DNA of 64,000 nt from Isoetes taiwanensis (lineage: Eukaryota; Streptophyta; Lycopodiopsida; Isoetales; Isoetaceae): the NCBI GenBank assembly GCA_021234155.1, contig JAJEKV010000133.1, positions 498,001 to 562,000 of the forward strand, written 5' to 3'. The translations under genes and the position numbers were made by a program. How positions within the stretch are numbered: position 1 is the first letter of the stretch; each line of letters opens with the position of its first letter. Below the pieces are notes generated by a model. It did not search any database. It saw only the letters and a list, made by a program, of their open reading frames with translations, and was not told the DNA's origin. Below, one piece after another: positions 45,730-56,136 of this stretch.

Positions 45730-45868
45730 TGGCTAGAAAAAGCCAGAGCAAACAAAGCTTAGTGACTCACTGCAATCAAATATCTTCTGGCTAGAAAAAG
45801 CCAGAGCAAACAAAGCTTAGTGACTCACTGCAATCAAATATCTTCTGGCTAGAAAAAGCCAGAGCAAC
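45730..45868. repeat. 58-bp tandem repeat, about 2.4 copies, in the Helitron
   Basis: The word GGCTAGAAAAAGCCAGAGCA occurs at about 45,732, 45,790 and 45,848. GGCTxxxxxxAGCC within it can form a small hairpin. A larger diverged duplication links 45,400-46,330 with 46,460-46,900. Confidence 0.88.
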
Positions 45869-47177
45869 CTGAGCCATAGTTAGCAGCAGCATGTAATTGG
45901 AGCAGGATGAATCAGCCGTCCAGAACTATTCGGTTATACCTGCAAAAGTCTGTTCCGGGGAAGTTTCTCAGGAAATCCGTTTTGCTAACCCGTCTGTCTG
46001 CCGCTTCACTTGATCCGATCTCCTATTTATACAAAGAATCCAAAGTTTTCTGATATGTGCACCTGGCCTATTATGTGTCCATCGTGACATGATTATCTTA
46101 AACTATTATTTTAACAAAGAATGTTATGAAGGTTGTCTCATTGGGAGGCAGCAAATTCTTGCTCATCTAATGGGATTTGTTAAGCAGGGGTGATACAATC
46201 AGCTCAAGCTTATAAAAATGCCAACTGATTGAGTCATGATTCAGACTTTAGCAGGTTAACCACAGGCTGTGTCCTTTGTTGGGGGAGCATTACGTTGGCT
46301 CGGGCATCAGATCAGAGAAACAGAGTACAATGTGAAAGAGATTGATTAACAGAGTTAGGACCCTTGGAAGTTCGCTTTCTAACTAAGCAACTGCAAGAAA
46401 TGGAGCTTAGAAGCGATAAAATTTTGAGAACAGGTGATCTACATGCTTGCTCGAGGTGGCAACACATCACACATCACACAATGGAAAATAATACAGATTA
46501 TTGACTAAACTTCATATGGGAACATGTCAGCGTCAAGGTTATATTACCAAGCTTCAAGTTATATTATGTACACTTGGAGTAATGTAATTATTGTTCTTTA
46601 TTCGACCTATTTAGCTGTCCCTCAACCTGATATTTCATTCTTTGTTGGAATGTTAAGTCATTTATGAAGGTTGTCTCATTGGAAGGCAGCAAATTCTTGC
46701 TCATCTAATGGGTTTTTTAAGCAAGGATGATACAGTAAGCTCAAGCTTATAAAAATGCAGATTGATTAAGTCATGATTCGGACTTTATCTGGTTAAGCAC
46801 AGGGTGTGTCCTTCGGAGATCAGATTAGAGAAACATAGTATAGTGTGAAAGAGATTCATTAATAGAGTTAGGATCTTTGGAAATTCGTTTTCTAAATAAG
46901 CAACTCCAAAAAATGGAGCTTAGAAGCTATAAGCATACAAGAAAACTAAGAATGAACATGAAGAAAATGTATGTGAGCGAACACTATTCATCTCGATCGT
47001 AAATATACGTGCCATATCTGATTTTAGACGAAACATTGTCATTTTACTTCTTTATCTATTTGTCATATTTATCTTTTGTTAGGTTATATTCCACAATTTG
47101 ATATGAGTATATTTTGTTTTCACAGGTGGTCAGTTGTGATCCTAAATATAGTTAAACTATGACACATGGACATTGTA

Positions 47178-47275
47178 TGTTCCATATGTGCTTTAAAAGG
47201 AAACCATTTAACTGGCAACTCATGTTCCATATGTGCTTTAAAAGGAAACCATTTAGGTGGCAACTCATGAAGAAT
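47178..47275. repeat. Tandem duplication of about 45 bp in the Helitron
   Basis: GTTCCATATGTGCTTTAAAAG and the following GGAAACCATTTA..GGCAACTCAT are repeated back to back, with two base changes. Confidence 0.85.
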
Positions 47276-47880
47276 CCAGTTCACATGCTCTATAGAATTG
47301 CCTAACTCATTGGCTAACTTTGGCTCTTGATGAAGGCAATATACTAGGTGATAAAATGCCACTCATATGATCAATAATACCACGAACACATTTAAAATTA
47401 TTGCAACATACGCTTTAAAAGGTATAGATTGAGACAATTAAGTTGCTCCAAAACAAGATGTTTGCTCAGTCCTAACTGACTTTATTGAACCTGGGTTAGG
47501 ACGGTCCTGACTTATATTAAAACCTCTGGTCCGGAGATTTTAATATATGTCATCTTTCTAACATGCTATAACACATGCAACACATTAATACCACACTCTT
47601 GATGTACAATCACATGGAACGTCCACATCAATTTTCTATAATTAATGCGACCCAGAGGTTTTGAGAGCCCTTAGGCATAACTTAGAGTTGGAGTACCAGA
47701 GTATGTGACAACCAATGATAATTTCTCTACGCATTTGCCTAATTATAATAGGTTTATAAAAAAAATGAGTCTAAGTTGAATCCACACATGTTCCTAACTT
47801 ATGCCCAGCAACGCTGGGCACCATTACTAGTATTATCTTGTTCAAATTCTTCAAGTTTCAAGGTGAATGTGGTAGAGTTA

Positions 47881-47943
47881 CTCATGGTGTGCGCCTGGGG
47901 CCTGACCTAAATTTTAGGTCGATGCTCTGGCGCATATCGTGAG
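47881..47943. repeat. 63-nt hairpin repeat (2 of 6)
   Basis: Same foldback as at 44,140; begins CTCATGGTGTGCGC and ends CGCATATCGTGAG. Before the Helitron inserted, the two were about 210 bp apart. Confidence 0.92.
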
Positions 47944-48033
47944 CAATTTCCACACTTGGTCAAAGTTTAGTTCAATTTTTTAGTTTGGTTTTCAATTCTT
48001 CTAACTATTACTAGCTTAGCATAACTACAAAAA

Positions 48034-50137
48034 ATGAGAGGGAGTCGCGTGCTTCCCCGCCGTCGTCGTCAGAGGGAGTCTCCCATCCACCCAACTCTGC
48101 TAATGCCGCATTCATGACAAAAGGGCAGTTTGCTGTTCTGTGACCTGGCTGGAAGCACCTGAAGCAGAGCTGTTTCTCAATGCACTCCTGCCTCTTTCCT
48201 TAGGCATTGCTTGCAAAAAGGATCGCACCGCTTTCGAATAGTTTGACCCTTCTTGCTGCGGCTTATCCTTGAAGGATACCCGCTTCTTTCTGTTTGCTTC
48301 CCCCATAACCGCCATTGTATGGAGCCTTTGCTGTCCCGACTAGCTGCCTAGGGCTATAACTTCCCGTTGCTTTGCCCCTTTATCCCGGTAGTAGTGTTGT
48401 TTCACTTTAATTGTTAGGGGCGGATCCTTGCAAAATGACTTTCGATTTAAGCCTGATATTCGAGGATTAATTGCTCTTACCGGCTTCCTTATCTCATCGT
48501 TTAATCCCGATATACCCTTCCAATCGCATGGCATTCACTTTCGGCTTTGGCACATAAAGCCTCGGTTCATGAACTCTTAAAGTGTATTTTCCTGCGGACT
48601 TGTTGCCTAGCCGTGGCCGATAAATTGTTGCATCATGTGGCATTTGTGCTCCCTTGGCACATAGTGGCGCTTGAATGCCTTTGAAATTTTCTTGAATCTG
48701 CAGCTATCCCTGCTCAACCCATGGGCCTTGGCATAGCCCTTCCACAATATCCTGGCTGCTCCTTTAAGGTTGGTTGTAGCCACCCTGCCTTTGTCTTTGT
48801 CCTTCATTCCGTATGCATTCCCATATTCCCTCATCTCGTCCAGCCAGGCCTCTGCCTCCATGCCTGACCGACTATCACCTGAGAATTGTTCGAGCTTTCT
48901 TGCCTTCCACATATTGCTCAGTGCGGAATCTACTTTCTTCTGATAGTCTAAGGTCCTTGTGTTCCTGAGTCTGCCATCTCTACGTGCTGCACCTCTTCTA
49001 CCTCTTCCTTGGAGTCAGAGTCCGATTGTGAGCTTGTATCGGAGGAGTCCGTGCTAGGGGGTGAATCTCCATCAGGTCTCTGTGGTCCCTTATTGTTGAT
49101 GCGATTCTTGTCAGGTCAATCTCGCCTCTTCTCTGATCACCTGTGGGAGCTGGTGTCGAAGGACTTGGCATCAAAATATTTGTGGTCTTGCCACGGATCC
49201 CCATTCGTTCTTGGATGGCGTAGAATTCTTCTTCTGAAGGCAGGTCCCGGGCTGTCATCAATTGCCTGATGCTGCTATATGCCTCAATAGCTGAAGTCGA
49301 CTCCCGGGTGTAAGTGTCGGCTTCTCTTACATTGATTGGGAAGTCGAAAGCCTCCCGATCGATAAAATCGTCCAGATCTGGTTATTGCCGCAGAAGGTAC
49401 AGCAACTCATCGAGTCTATACTCCCTGTCTCTGCATTGGGGAAGGTTCTGGATGTCACTGAGGAGCAGGTACTCCTGGCCATTGATGATGATGGGGGCTA
49501 GGTTTGTGATACCTAGCCCGAGCGGGGGAGCGATCCCGTGGGTCTGCAGGTCCTGGTCGAAAGACTGTATCTCCTACTCCGCTTGTTGCCGCTCCTGGTC
49601 GGGGTTGAACTCGACGTAGTCTTCATTGTCTGAGTCGAGCTCTTCGTCTTCGGCTCTTCCTCCTTGCTCCGCTTGATATTGCAAGAGGAGCTGGACCTTC
49701 TGCTGAAGAGGCTAAGGGATCCACATCTATGGTTGGGATGGAGGGTTCCCCGATTGGGTTCTGGGCACGCGGTGAGAGAGGAAGATGGCTATGGCAGCTG
49801 TATAGGAGAAATATTTGACCCTATTAGCTGTCATGACCATGTAATCTGGCAACCTAGCAACTTTGTTGTTCAGGTACTTGGCAATGTTCGGGACATCACC
49901 CAAGACTGCTTGGAGGGATTGCTTAGGAACAAAATATCCTGTACAAGGGGGAAGCTGTACTAAGGATGGTCCTACCCTAGCTTGGAACTCAGTCATGACT
50001 TCCATATAGGATGGGGTTGCCTGCAAAGTGGCTTGGATGTCTATCTCCTTCTGGGAAACTTGGAAAATGGTATTGATATCAGCCTCAGCCACATGAGCAC
50101 TGGCACTGTACCAGTGCCTGAAATCTGCAGTTGCCAT
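48034..50137 (-). pseudogene. Gypsy B gag
   Basis: Minus strand. It starts at 50,137 (MATADFRHWYSASAH) and proceeds through DIQATLQATPSY, LPDYMVMTANRVKYFS, LAPIIINGQEYLL, EEFYAIQERM and the gag core KDKGRVATTNLKGAARILW, FKRHYVPREH, to an intact zinc knuckle CFRCFQPGHRTANC (48,166-48,125, spacing C-x2-C-x4-H-x4-C). This matches the order in Gypsy A. Frameshifts and stops break it into several frames. It ends abruptly at 48,034, where the duplicated leader/H3 segment begins, so pol has been lost exactly behind the zinc knuckle. Confidence 0.87.
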
Positions 50138-50439
50138 TGATCTTGACTGAATGAGGCTAGCAAACAGCTCCTGAAGCGCCTAAGGGATTTGGAAAATCGC
50201 CTAAAAGCTGGGAGCAAACCTGTAAGATGCTAAGTGAGATATGGGGGCCAGGAAAAAACTCTAATTTTTGGAAAACTTGAAAAATTTTTGGGTTGGGCAA
50301 ATCTCACCTATTTTGAGGTCAAAATGAGGATTTGAAGGCTAGTTTGAGGGTTTGAACATGAATAAGACTATCTAATGAACCTAGTGCAACAAATTTGAGG
50401 TTAATTGGAGGTATTATGGAAGAGATAATGCTGAAAATA

Positions 50440-50501
50440 TCACGGTGTGCGCTAGAGGGCTGACCTAAAATTTAGGTCGAGGTCCTGGCACATACCGTGA
50501 G
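50440..50501. repeat. 63-nt hairpin repeat (3 of 6)
   Basis: Variant with CACGGTGTGCGC and CATACCGTGA arms; compensating changes keep the stem (GGTG/TACC region). Lies about 300 nt upstream of the gag start on the minus strand. Confidence 0.9.
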
Positions 50502-50641
50502 TAATTCGGCCCTATTTAGTCAAAACTTATCTAAACAGGATGAACTAAGGGTCAAAACATGATGGTCTCACCGAGATATGCAAGATTGACCCCTTACTCG
50601 ACCGATTTAGAGATGGTTAGGACCCTTTCTGATGTGAAATA

Positions 50642-50704
50642 CTCACGGTGTGCGCCTGGGGCCTGACCTAAATTTTGGGTCGATGCTCTGGCACATACCG
50701 TGAG
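50642..50704. repeat. 63-nt hairpin repeat (4 of 6)
   Basis: Second member of the gag leader pair, about 200 bp from the first. Begins CTCACGGTGTGCGC and ends CACATACCGTGAG. Confidence 0.9.
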
Positions 50705-50849
50705 TAAGTTCTCACTCCTTGACCATATGAAGTCCATTTTAACTAAAACAAAAAGCAGTTACTACTAATTCAACCTCATTAACAACATTTATGAACTTAA
50801 AACTTGTTCTACAAAACTTTTTATTTACAAAATTTATTATTTACAATAT

Positions 50850-52072
50850 TTAGCGTTCTCCTTTAATAGAACTTGCCAAGTGCATGTTCTTGGTCATTAA
50901 TGTTACTCTCTTGGCGTGTAAAGTGCACGCCCTCGAGTCCTCAAAATGCTGCACCAACTTCTGCTCTGCTGCTTCCTGTAAGGCTAGCAGCATTTCGCCT
51001 GTGACTCTCATCTCGTGTCGAACTCTTGTACGACCTCCTTGACGAGTCTGGCGAATGGTGCTCGGGGAATGAGAAGGCCGTAACTTCTCTGAAAATGCTG
51101 GATCTCTCTGACTGCTTGCGACAGTCTCGATCCGGGCTTCCTTGCTACTGGCTTCTTGGGCGGGATGGGTTTCTCTGGAGGTGGCTTGAGGGTCTTCTTC
51201 TTTGATGGCCATCCTCCTTCGACATAAGTTACCTTATTGGCACTGGTAGTAGGAGTTGTGACCTCCACTTCTTCATATATTCCTTATAGGCCTTCAATTT
51301 CTTACGGTAAACCACGGATGGTCTACCGTCTGACTCGGCGGTCGGGTCGGCTTCTTTGGATCTTTGTCCTTCTCCCACATGGGGTAGGGTGGGGGTACCT
51401 GTACCTGCTGATCCTCGGCCGCCGGTTTCAAGGAGCTCCCTACTTCTTGGTCTCCTCTGGGGAAGGGCTGATAATCCTCGTCATCTGAGTCGTCAGAGGA
51501 TGGGGGCTGGTCGGCTGCCGTTCCTTGATGACGAGCTTGACCGTGGGTGTCTTCTTTAGCTTCTTCTTGGGCTCCTCCTTGCCCTTCCCTTTGAGCTTTT
51601 TCTTTGCTTCTACCTCCTGTTCTTCTCACTTCCTTTTCTTCTCGGCCCTTCTCCTCTTCTTGCATTGTGACTTCGCCTCCTTTTTTGAATCGGGGCCTCG
51701 ATCTAGGTCTTCTAAGGTGGGTTGGTGGGCTCCTTTTGTTCTTCCTGCTCATTGGCAGCCTGCTCCCGTTCTGCCCTCTCCTGCTGTCGTATCTCCTCTT
51801 CAATTTGCTCGTATACCCTGCGGGTTTCTTCGTCCATTGAACCCTCTCGGTCAATGTCTGCTTCTTACCGTCTAAAAGCGGGGGCTGGTTGATGATGTCG
51901 GCTAGTTCCTCCAAGGATTCCTGCCTGGACTCCTCCTTCTGTGGCTCGTCAGACGTACTCTCTTCTGCTGACGAAGGTGGGTCTCCTCATGCGAGAAGCT
52001 GCTCCCGAAGTAGCTGCTGCATCCTCCTCTTGTCTTAGGCGCTAGCCCTTTCACCTGATCGATGCTTGCGTG
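50850..52072 (-). pseudogene. Histone H3-like ORF, copy B (complete histone fold)
   Basis: Minus strand. The same ORF as copy A, but the H3 tail codons are replaced by unrelated bases near 52,080, while the charged linker continues to the end of the fold. The fold (51,115-50,850) reads AVREIQHFQRSYGLLIPRAP, FARLVKEVVQEF, then after a one-base deletion near 51,010 MRVTGEMLLALQEAAEQKLV, HFEDSRACTLHAKRVTLMT, NMHLASSIKGER and stop. Canonical H3 has ALREIRRYQ, FQRLVREIAQDF, VMALQEACEAYLV, HAKRVTIMPKDIQLA and RIRGERA, so alpha-N, alpha-1, alpha-2 and alpha-3 are all present. LLIP and LQEAAE recall CENH3, while HAKRVT...GER is H3-like. Stops (for example after REQLLA) show decay. Confidence 0.85.
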
Positions 52073-52313
52073 CTATCCCATTTGAATTAAGGCAGCATGC
52101 TTTACTTCAAGTCAAACGGAGCTCTGGCGCCTAAAAATCGCCTCAAAGTGTGGGAGCTATCTTTTAAGCAGAAAGTCTACAAATGAGGAGGGTTTGGGTC
52201 TATTTATAGTTTGGGTAAATTTTAGGTCAAATTCTAATTTGCTCATTTTCATGAGTCAAGGCACATATTAACTTAAAACATGTACTTACTTTAGAGTTTT
52301 CTAAGTAAAATTA

Positions 52314-52376
52314 CTCATGGTGTGCGCTAGAGGGCTGATCTAATATTTAGATCAAGGCTCTGGCGCATACCATGAG
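52314..52376. repeat. 63-nt hairpin repeat (5 of 6)
   Basis: Counterpart of the repeat at 44,140; lies about 230 nt upstream of H3-like copy B on the minus strand. Confidence 0.92.
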
Positions 52377-52524
52377 CATTTTTGCATTTTAGACTAAAAT
52401 TATATAACTTGACATATTGCTAAGGGTGTGATATACAAATCTCGCTAAACCTTTCCTTAAAACTCGATCTAGCATATTATCTTGTTCAAATTCTTCAAGT
52501 TTCAAGGTGAATGTGGTAGAGTTA

Positions 52525-52587
52525 CTCATGGTGTGCGCCTGGGGCCTGACCTAAATTTTAGATCGATGCTCTGGCGCATATCGTGAG
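52525..52587. repeat. 63-nt hairpin repeat (6 of 6)
   Basis: Counterpart of the repeat at 47,881; 211 bp from the fifth. The Helitron empty site (52,474/52,475) lies between the two. Confidence 0.92.
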
Positions 52588-52779
52588 CAATTTCCACACT
52601 TGGTCAAAGTTTAGTTCAATTTTTTAGTTTGGTTTTCAATTCTTCTCACTATTACTAGCTTAGCATAACTACAAAAAATGAGAAAAAAAAAAAATTTCCC
52701 ACTTTTTCGAGGTTTGAGAATTCTAATAAGTTAGTACTACTGGGAGCATGTCCAGTGCTTTGCTCTTGGTCTCCAAGAA

Positions 52780-52795
52780 CATGGCTCTGATACCA
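52780..52795 (-). other. Primer-binding site of Gypsy B (initiator methionine tRNA)
   Basis: On the minus strand TGGTATCAGAGCCATG follows the 5' LTR after one base. It is complementary to the 3' end of plant initiator methionine tRNA. Confidence 0.92.
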
Positions 52796-52796
52796 C

Positions 52797-54344
52797 TGTG
52801 ACGTCCCCTACTCATATACGGTGCACTCACCATATACAAACATGAGTTCATCCCCCATACCAGCTCCATGCTGATACAAGGCCCTCCACGTATCACTGCA
52901 ACCTTGACGAGTTCCAGTGGGAAGAATGAAGGGGTCATTTTACCCTGTCTCCCTCAGGGCCTACCTAGCTGCGAAAGCGTAACACACATGTAAGTATACA
53001 TACATACATCAATATCACATGATCATCACGAAGGATGGCTCACCACATATCTGCATAGATAGAGATCAGTACATCACATATGGAGATCCTACCCAAGGCT
53101 CAGACTCAAGGGGGATTACTGATGGCTTGGGCCTCCAGGAGTCTTTGCAGACAGAATTCATGGCAAATGGATTTGACTGGCATAAGAACATGGCTTAGGG
53201 TAGTCCACTCCATCCGCCCCTCCTGTGCACACTTTGCAGAGTAGGTTGAAAAGTCTTGGGACTGGCCAGCCCAGGATCGTGGCGGAGGGGCTACTCACGG
53301 GTTGCATCTCCCGGTTCGATGGGGCAGGTAGGGATTACTCCCACCGAGGTTGGCATCTTGACTCAAAGGTGACTAGAGGCCCCTTGCCTTACTTCGACCG
53401 AACTCCATGGAAGGTGTACACCACCCCAAGAGTGTCGAACCCATGCAAAGCACGCACGCCAGGTGTGAGCATTGAGTGGGTCTAGTGCATTTGTGGTCCC
53501 CTATAGGCTTTACTACCAGAGGGACGTGATCATGAGTCAGGACATGAACCTCCTTATAAGCCAGTCTGGCCCCTCCACCCACAACCAGGTGTGGCTCTTG
53601 TACACATGCCGAATTTAATAGTGCATTAAAAAGGACTAGCTAGGAGCATCAACTACTAGGCTTTTAGGGCCTCTACCCCACTTCCCAATACAATGATTCC
53701 ACAGAGATCATCATCACATACATATCATAGAAGAACTAAAGGATAAGATTTAATATAAATCACAGAGTTAGGTTCTTTAGTTATGGCTTGATATCTAGAG
53801 GTCTAGATGGCTGCCATGGGCAATGCAATAGGCTAAACCTACTTACGCTATGCCTGGGAGGCGGATTAGACTATTGAATTGGCAAAATACCTGATCCCTG
53901 GCTTGCTCCTCCTGCTCTGAACGCGTCCATGCTGCAGAACTGCTTGAAGATGAAGCCGGAAAGGAAAGCTGATGAGCTAGGCTGCTCAGACAGACTTCGG
54001 GAGTCGAGATTGGCTCTTGGAGTAAGCGAAACGGAGCTCTAGAAGGCTGTGGACGAAAATGAAAAGTTAGGGTTTCGGATGCCTTATATAGGCTATAAGT
54101 TAGGGCTATAGGGTTTCCATCAACCCTTGAGCTTGTGGGATAAATGGATGTAGCCCACTTGCCTATATTAATTAAGTGGGCTAAAGTGTACACATGAATA
54201 AATGTGCACACACTTGCAAGTTGCCCCCTAGGGTGCTACTTGCTTAGCTACACGTTGGCGTACACGTCAATCGCGTTGGCGTGTACGCGTGACGATGCTG
54301 TACAGTATACGTCTTGGGACCGTATACTGTGCTGGAACATCACA
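52797..54344 (-). repeat. Gypsy B 5' LTR
   Basis: 1,548 bp, TG...CA. On the minus strand a TATATAAGG box (about 54,081-54,092) is a promoter candidate for the H3-like/gag transcript. Followed on the plus side by target duplication TCACT. Confidence 0.92.
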
Positions 54345-54349
54345 TCACT

Positions 54350-56136
54350 AGACTGTGGAAAACTGAATTTGGCTCGAAGCCATAGAATGTCTGTGTGTTC
54401 AACGTGTGCAGAATTGAAAAGTCAAAAAGAATTTGCAAGGACAGAGGTCGAAAAAAGTAAGTTTAAGTTCTTCATTCTCGTACTTGCATCATGTAATTGT
54501 TTTGACCTGCTTCCCTCAACAGACATTGTGCAACAGAAGCTTGCTAGACACCGTGACCAACAAGCAGCTGAGATAAGGAAGCTTACTAAGCATAGAAAAA
54601 AAGCTCTTGAGCATCCACTAGAGTACATGTCTGTTGTGATTGATGGAATGGATCAAAAAAAGACAACTCTACCTCATTTCTTGAATATTCCAAAAGATGT
54701 GCCAGAAGAATGCTTTGTCAAGGTCCACCTTGTAGGGGCCATGGTCTTCAATGGGAGTCTAAAGTGCAAAGACTTCTCAACATATCCTAATTTGCATGGT
54801 GATCCGAATCTCACAATTACAATTCTTAACAAGGTTCTTTGTGAGCAACAGCAGTTACCACCAGTGCTCTTGCAACTTGACAACACTACCAGGGAGAACA
54901 AAAATCAAACACTCTTTTGCTTACTGTGCCATGCTAGTGGAGCTAGAGATTCTCAGAAAAATAAAGCTCAGCTTCTTACTGGTAGGGCGCACACACGATC
55001 AAATAGACCAGATGTTCAGCAGGTTTTCGGTGTGTCTCAGAAGGAAAAAAGCTTTTTGTCTTCCCACTTTGGTTCGAATCATTGAAGACTCTTACACTCC
55101 CATGCCAGTGGTTGAGCTTCTAAAGGAGACTGCCGACTTCAGGGAATTTATTTTCTCTCAACGTGCAAACAGAGAACAAGCTGTGAACAAGCTAAATGAT
55201 ATTACGTTTCAACATCACATCAAGTTCTACTTGAAGAATGGAGAGAGCCTTTTGCAGGGAAAGAAGTACACTACAACTAAAGAGTGGAGTCCGGTAGAGG
55301 GATTGCGCTTCCTTAAATCTGTTCCAGACACTAGTTCCATGAAATGTGCTGAGCAATTTCCTCTAAAAAATCCAAAAGTGTCAAAGCAGCAGAAAAGTAC
55401 CCCAGTTACTTCCTTGAAATCCATTGAAAATGAAATTTCCACGGGTTTTAAGTACTTCACTGAAGAAGACCAAATGTGGTGGAGAGGCTTCTTTCTAGAA
55501 CAAAAGACTGTGATTCAGAACCTAGCTCTGAGGCAGTTGCAAGAACCTTTTGAGTGGCCTAATGCTTTCCACCCAACACAGGACCAAGCAGGTCAAAGCA
55601 TTGCTGCAGTAGCAGCTGCAGTACAGGAAGATGAGGACCGGGTCATGTACCTCGGACCAAGACGCAAGAATGAGCTTGCAGGTAATGTCACAGAAATTAC
55701 CAAAGGTATGTTGATTGCTCTTCCGACCGAGGAGGATGAAAAGGGGAGACCTTTTTGGATAGCCAAAGTACTTGACACAATCAAAGAGGAAGATCTGTTG
55801 ACTAAACTCAAGATTCATTGGCTTGCTACACGTTCAGAAAATGCTTTTGAAGGTAGGTATGAGCTAGAAATGAGAAGTCAAGGAAAGGGCAAAAAGGCCA
55901 AGAAAGTTGGATGTAGGGATGAGCTAGACTTACGGCAAGTGAGTATTCTGTGTTATGATTTCAAATTAAAATCAGACAATCGTTTACGCCAGAGAACAAT
56001 CAACTTGCTTAAGAAGGCTTGTAACTACGAAGAAGAAGATGAAGAAGAGGTTGGGAATGCTTCACTGTCTGTTGATAGTGATGAGGAAGATAACTCAAGC
56101 ACTTCCTCAAGTGACAGTGAAAGAAGTGAAAGCTGA
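54350..56136 (+). pseudogene. Transposon X DUF7869-like putative transposase, C-terminal part
   Basis: Continues the gene from 27,181 through 39,003-39,021 (ISYSHFT). It reads RLWKTEF, then after a frameshift CSTCAEL, EYMSVVIDGMDQ, HLVGAMVFNG, LQLDNTTRENKN (54.87-54.91 kb), a frameshift caused by an extra T near 54,917, AMLVELEIL, GRTHDQIDQMFSRFSV (54,985), and a C-terminal region with GMLIALP, FWIAKVLD and LLTKLKIHWLA, ending in an acidic serine-rich tail. The D-N-xx-x-E-N-K-N and H-D-Q-I-D-x-M-F motifs are the hallmarks of the DUF7869-type RNase H-like domain as I remember it; their acidic residues are candidate catalytic positions. Stop at 56,136. Confidence 0.72.

Larger units (their letters stand above)
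44301..47830 (+). mobile_element. Helitron, 3,530 bp, non-autonomous, with proven ends
   Basis: The 5' end is TCTAATATTATAATGTTA; the 3' end is hairpin GCCCAGC-AAC-GCTGGGC (47,803-47,819) followed by CTAG (47,827-47,830). It sits between A (44,300) and T (47,831) with no target duplication. The uninterrupted paralogous site is at 52,474/52,475 in the duplicated segment: the sequences CTCGATCTAGCA and TATTATCTTGTTC flank the element here and are contiguous there. No Rep or helicase motifs are present. The body is AT-rich with internal repeats and no gene fragment I recognise. Confidence 0.95.
51071..52681 (-). repeat. Internal duplicated segment of Gypsy B (copy B)
   Basis: About 1.6 kb that also occurs at 42,901-44,300 plus 47,831-48,033 (the same segment split by the Helitron). 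It contains the hairpin pair and most of the H3-like ORF. Many small indels between copies fall in CG-rich words. Confidence 0.92.
39022..54344 (-). mobile_element. Gypsy B: non-autonomous chromovirus-type LTR element carrying histone H3-like ORFs
   Basis: Two long terminal repeats (39,022-40,488 and 52,797-54,344) with TG...CA ends, a TCACT target duplication (39,017-39,021 and 54,345-54,349), a methionine-tRNA primer site and a purine tract define the element, read on the minus strand. Order from its 5' end: LTR, H3-like ORF (copy B), gag, leader and H3-like ORF again (copy A, split from its leader by a Helitron), captured HAD gene, integrase C-terminus with chromodomain, LTR. Protease, reverse transcriptase, RNase H and the integrase core are absent, so movement would need a helper. 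The LTRs differ by several percent and by indels, so the insertion is not recent. Confidence 0.92.

Noticed and set aside
44140-52587. CRISPR-like spaced repeats
   Set aside because: The six 63-nt repeats are hairpins in three duplicated leader regions of a plant retroelement, with no spacer array and no cas genes; the genome is eukaryotic.
48034-52681. Reading the hairpin repeats as independent MITEs
   Set aside because: They lie at fixed positions in duplicated leaders and show no target duplication of their own.
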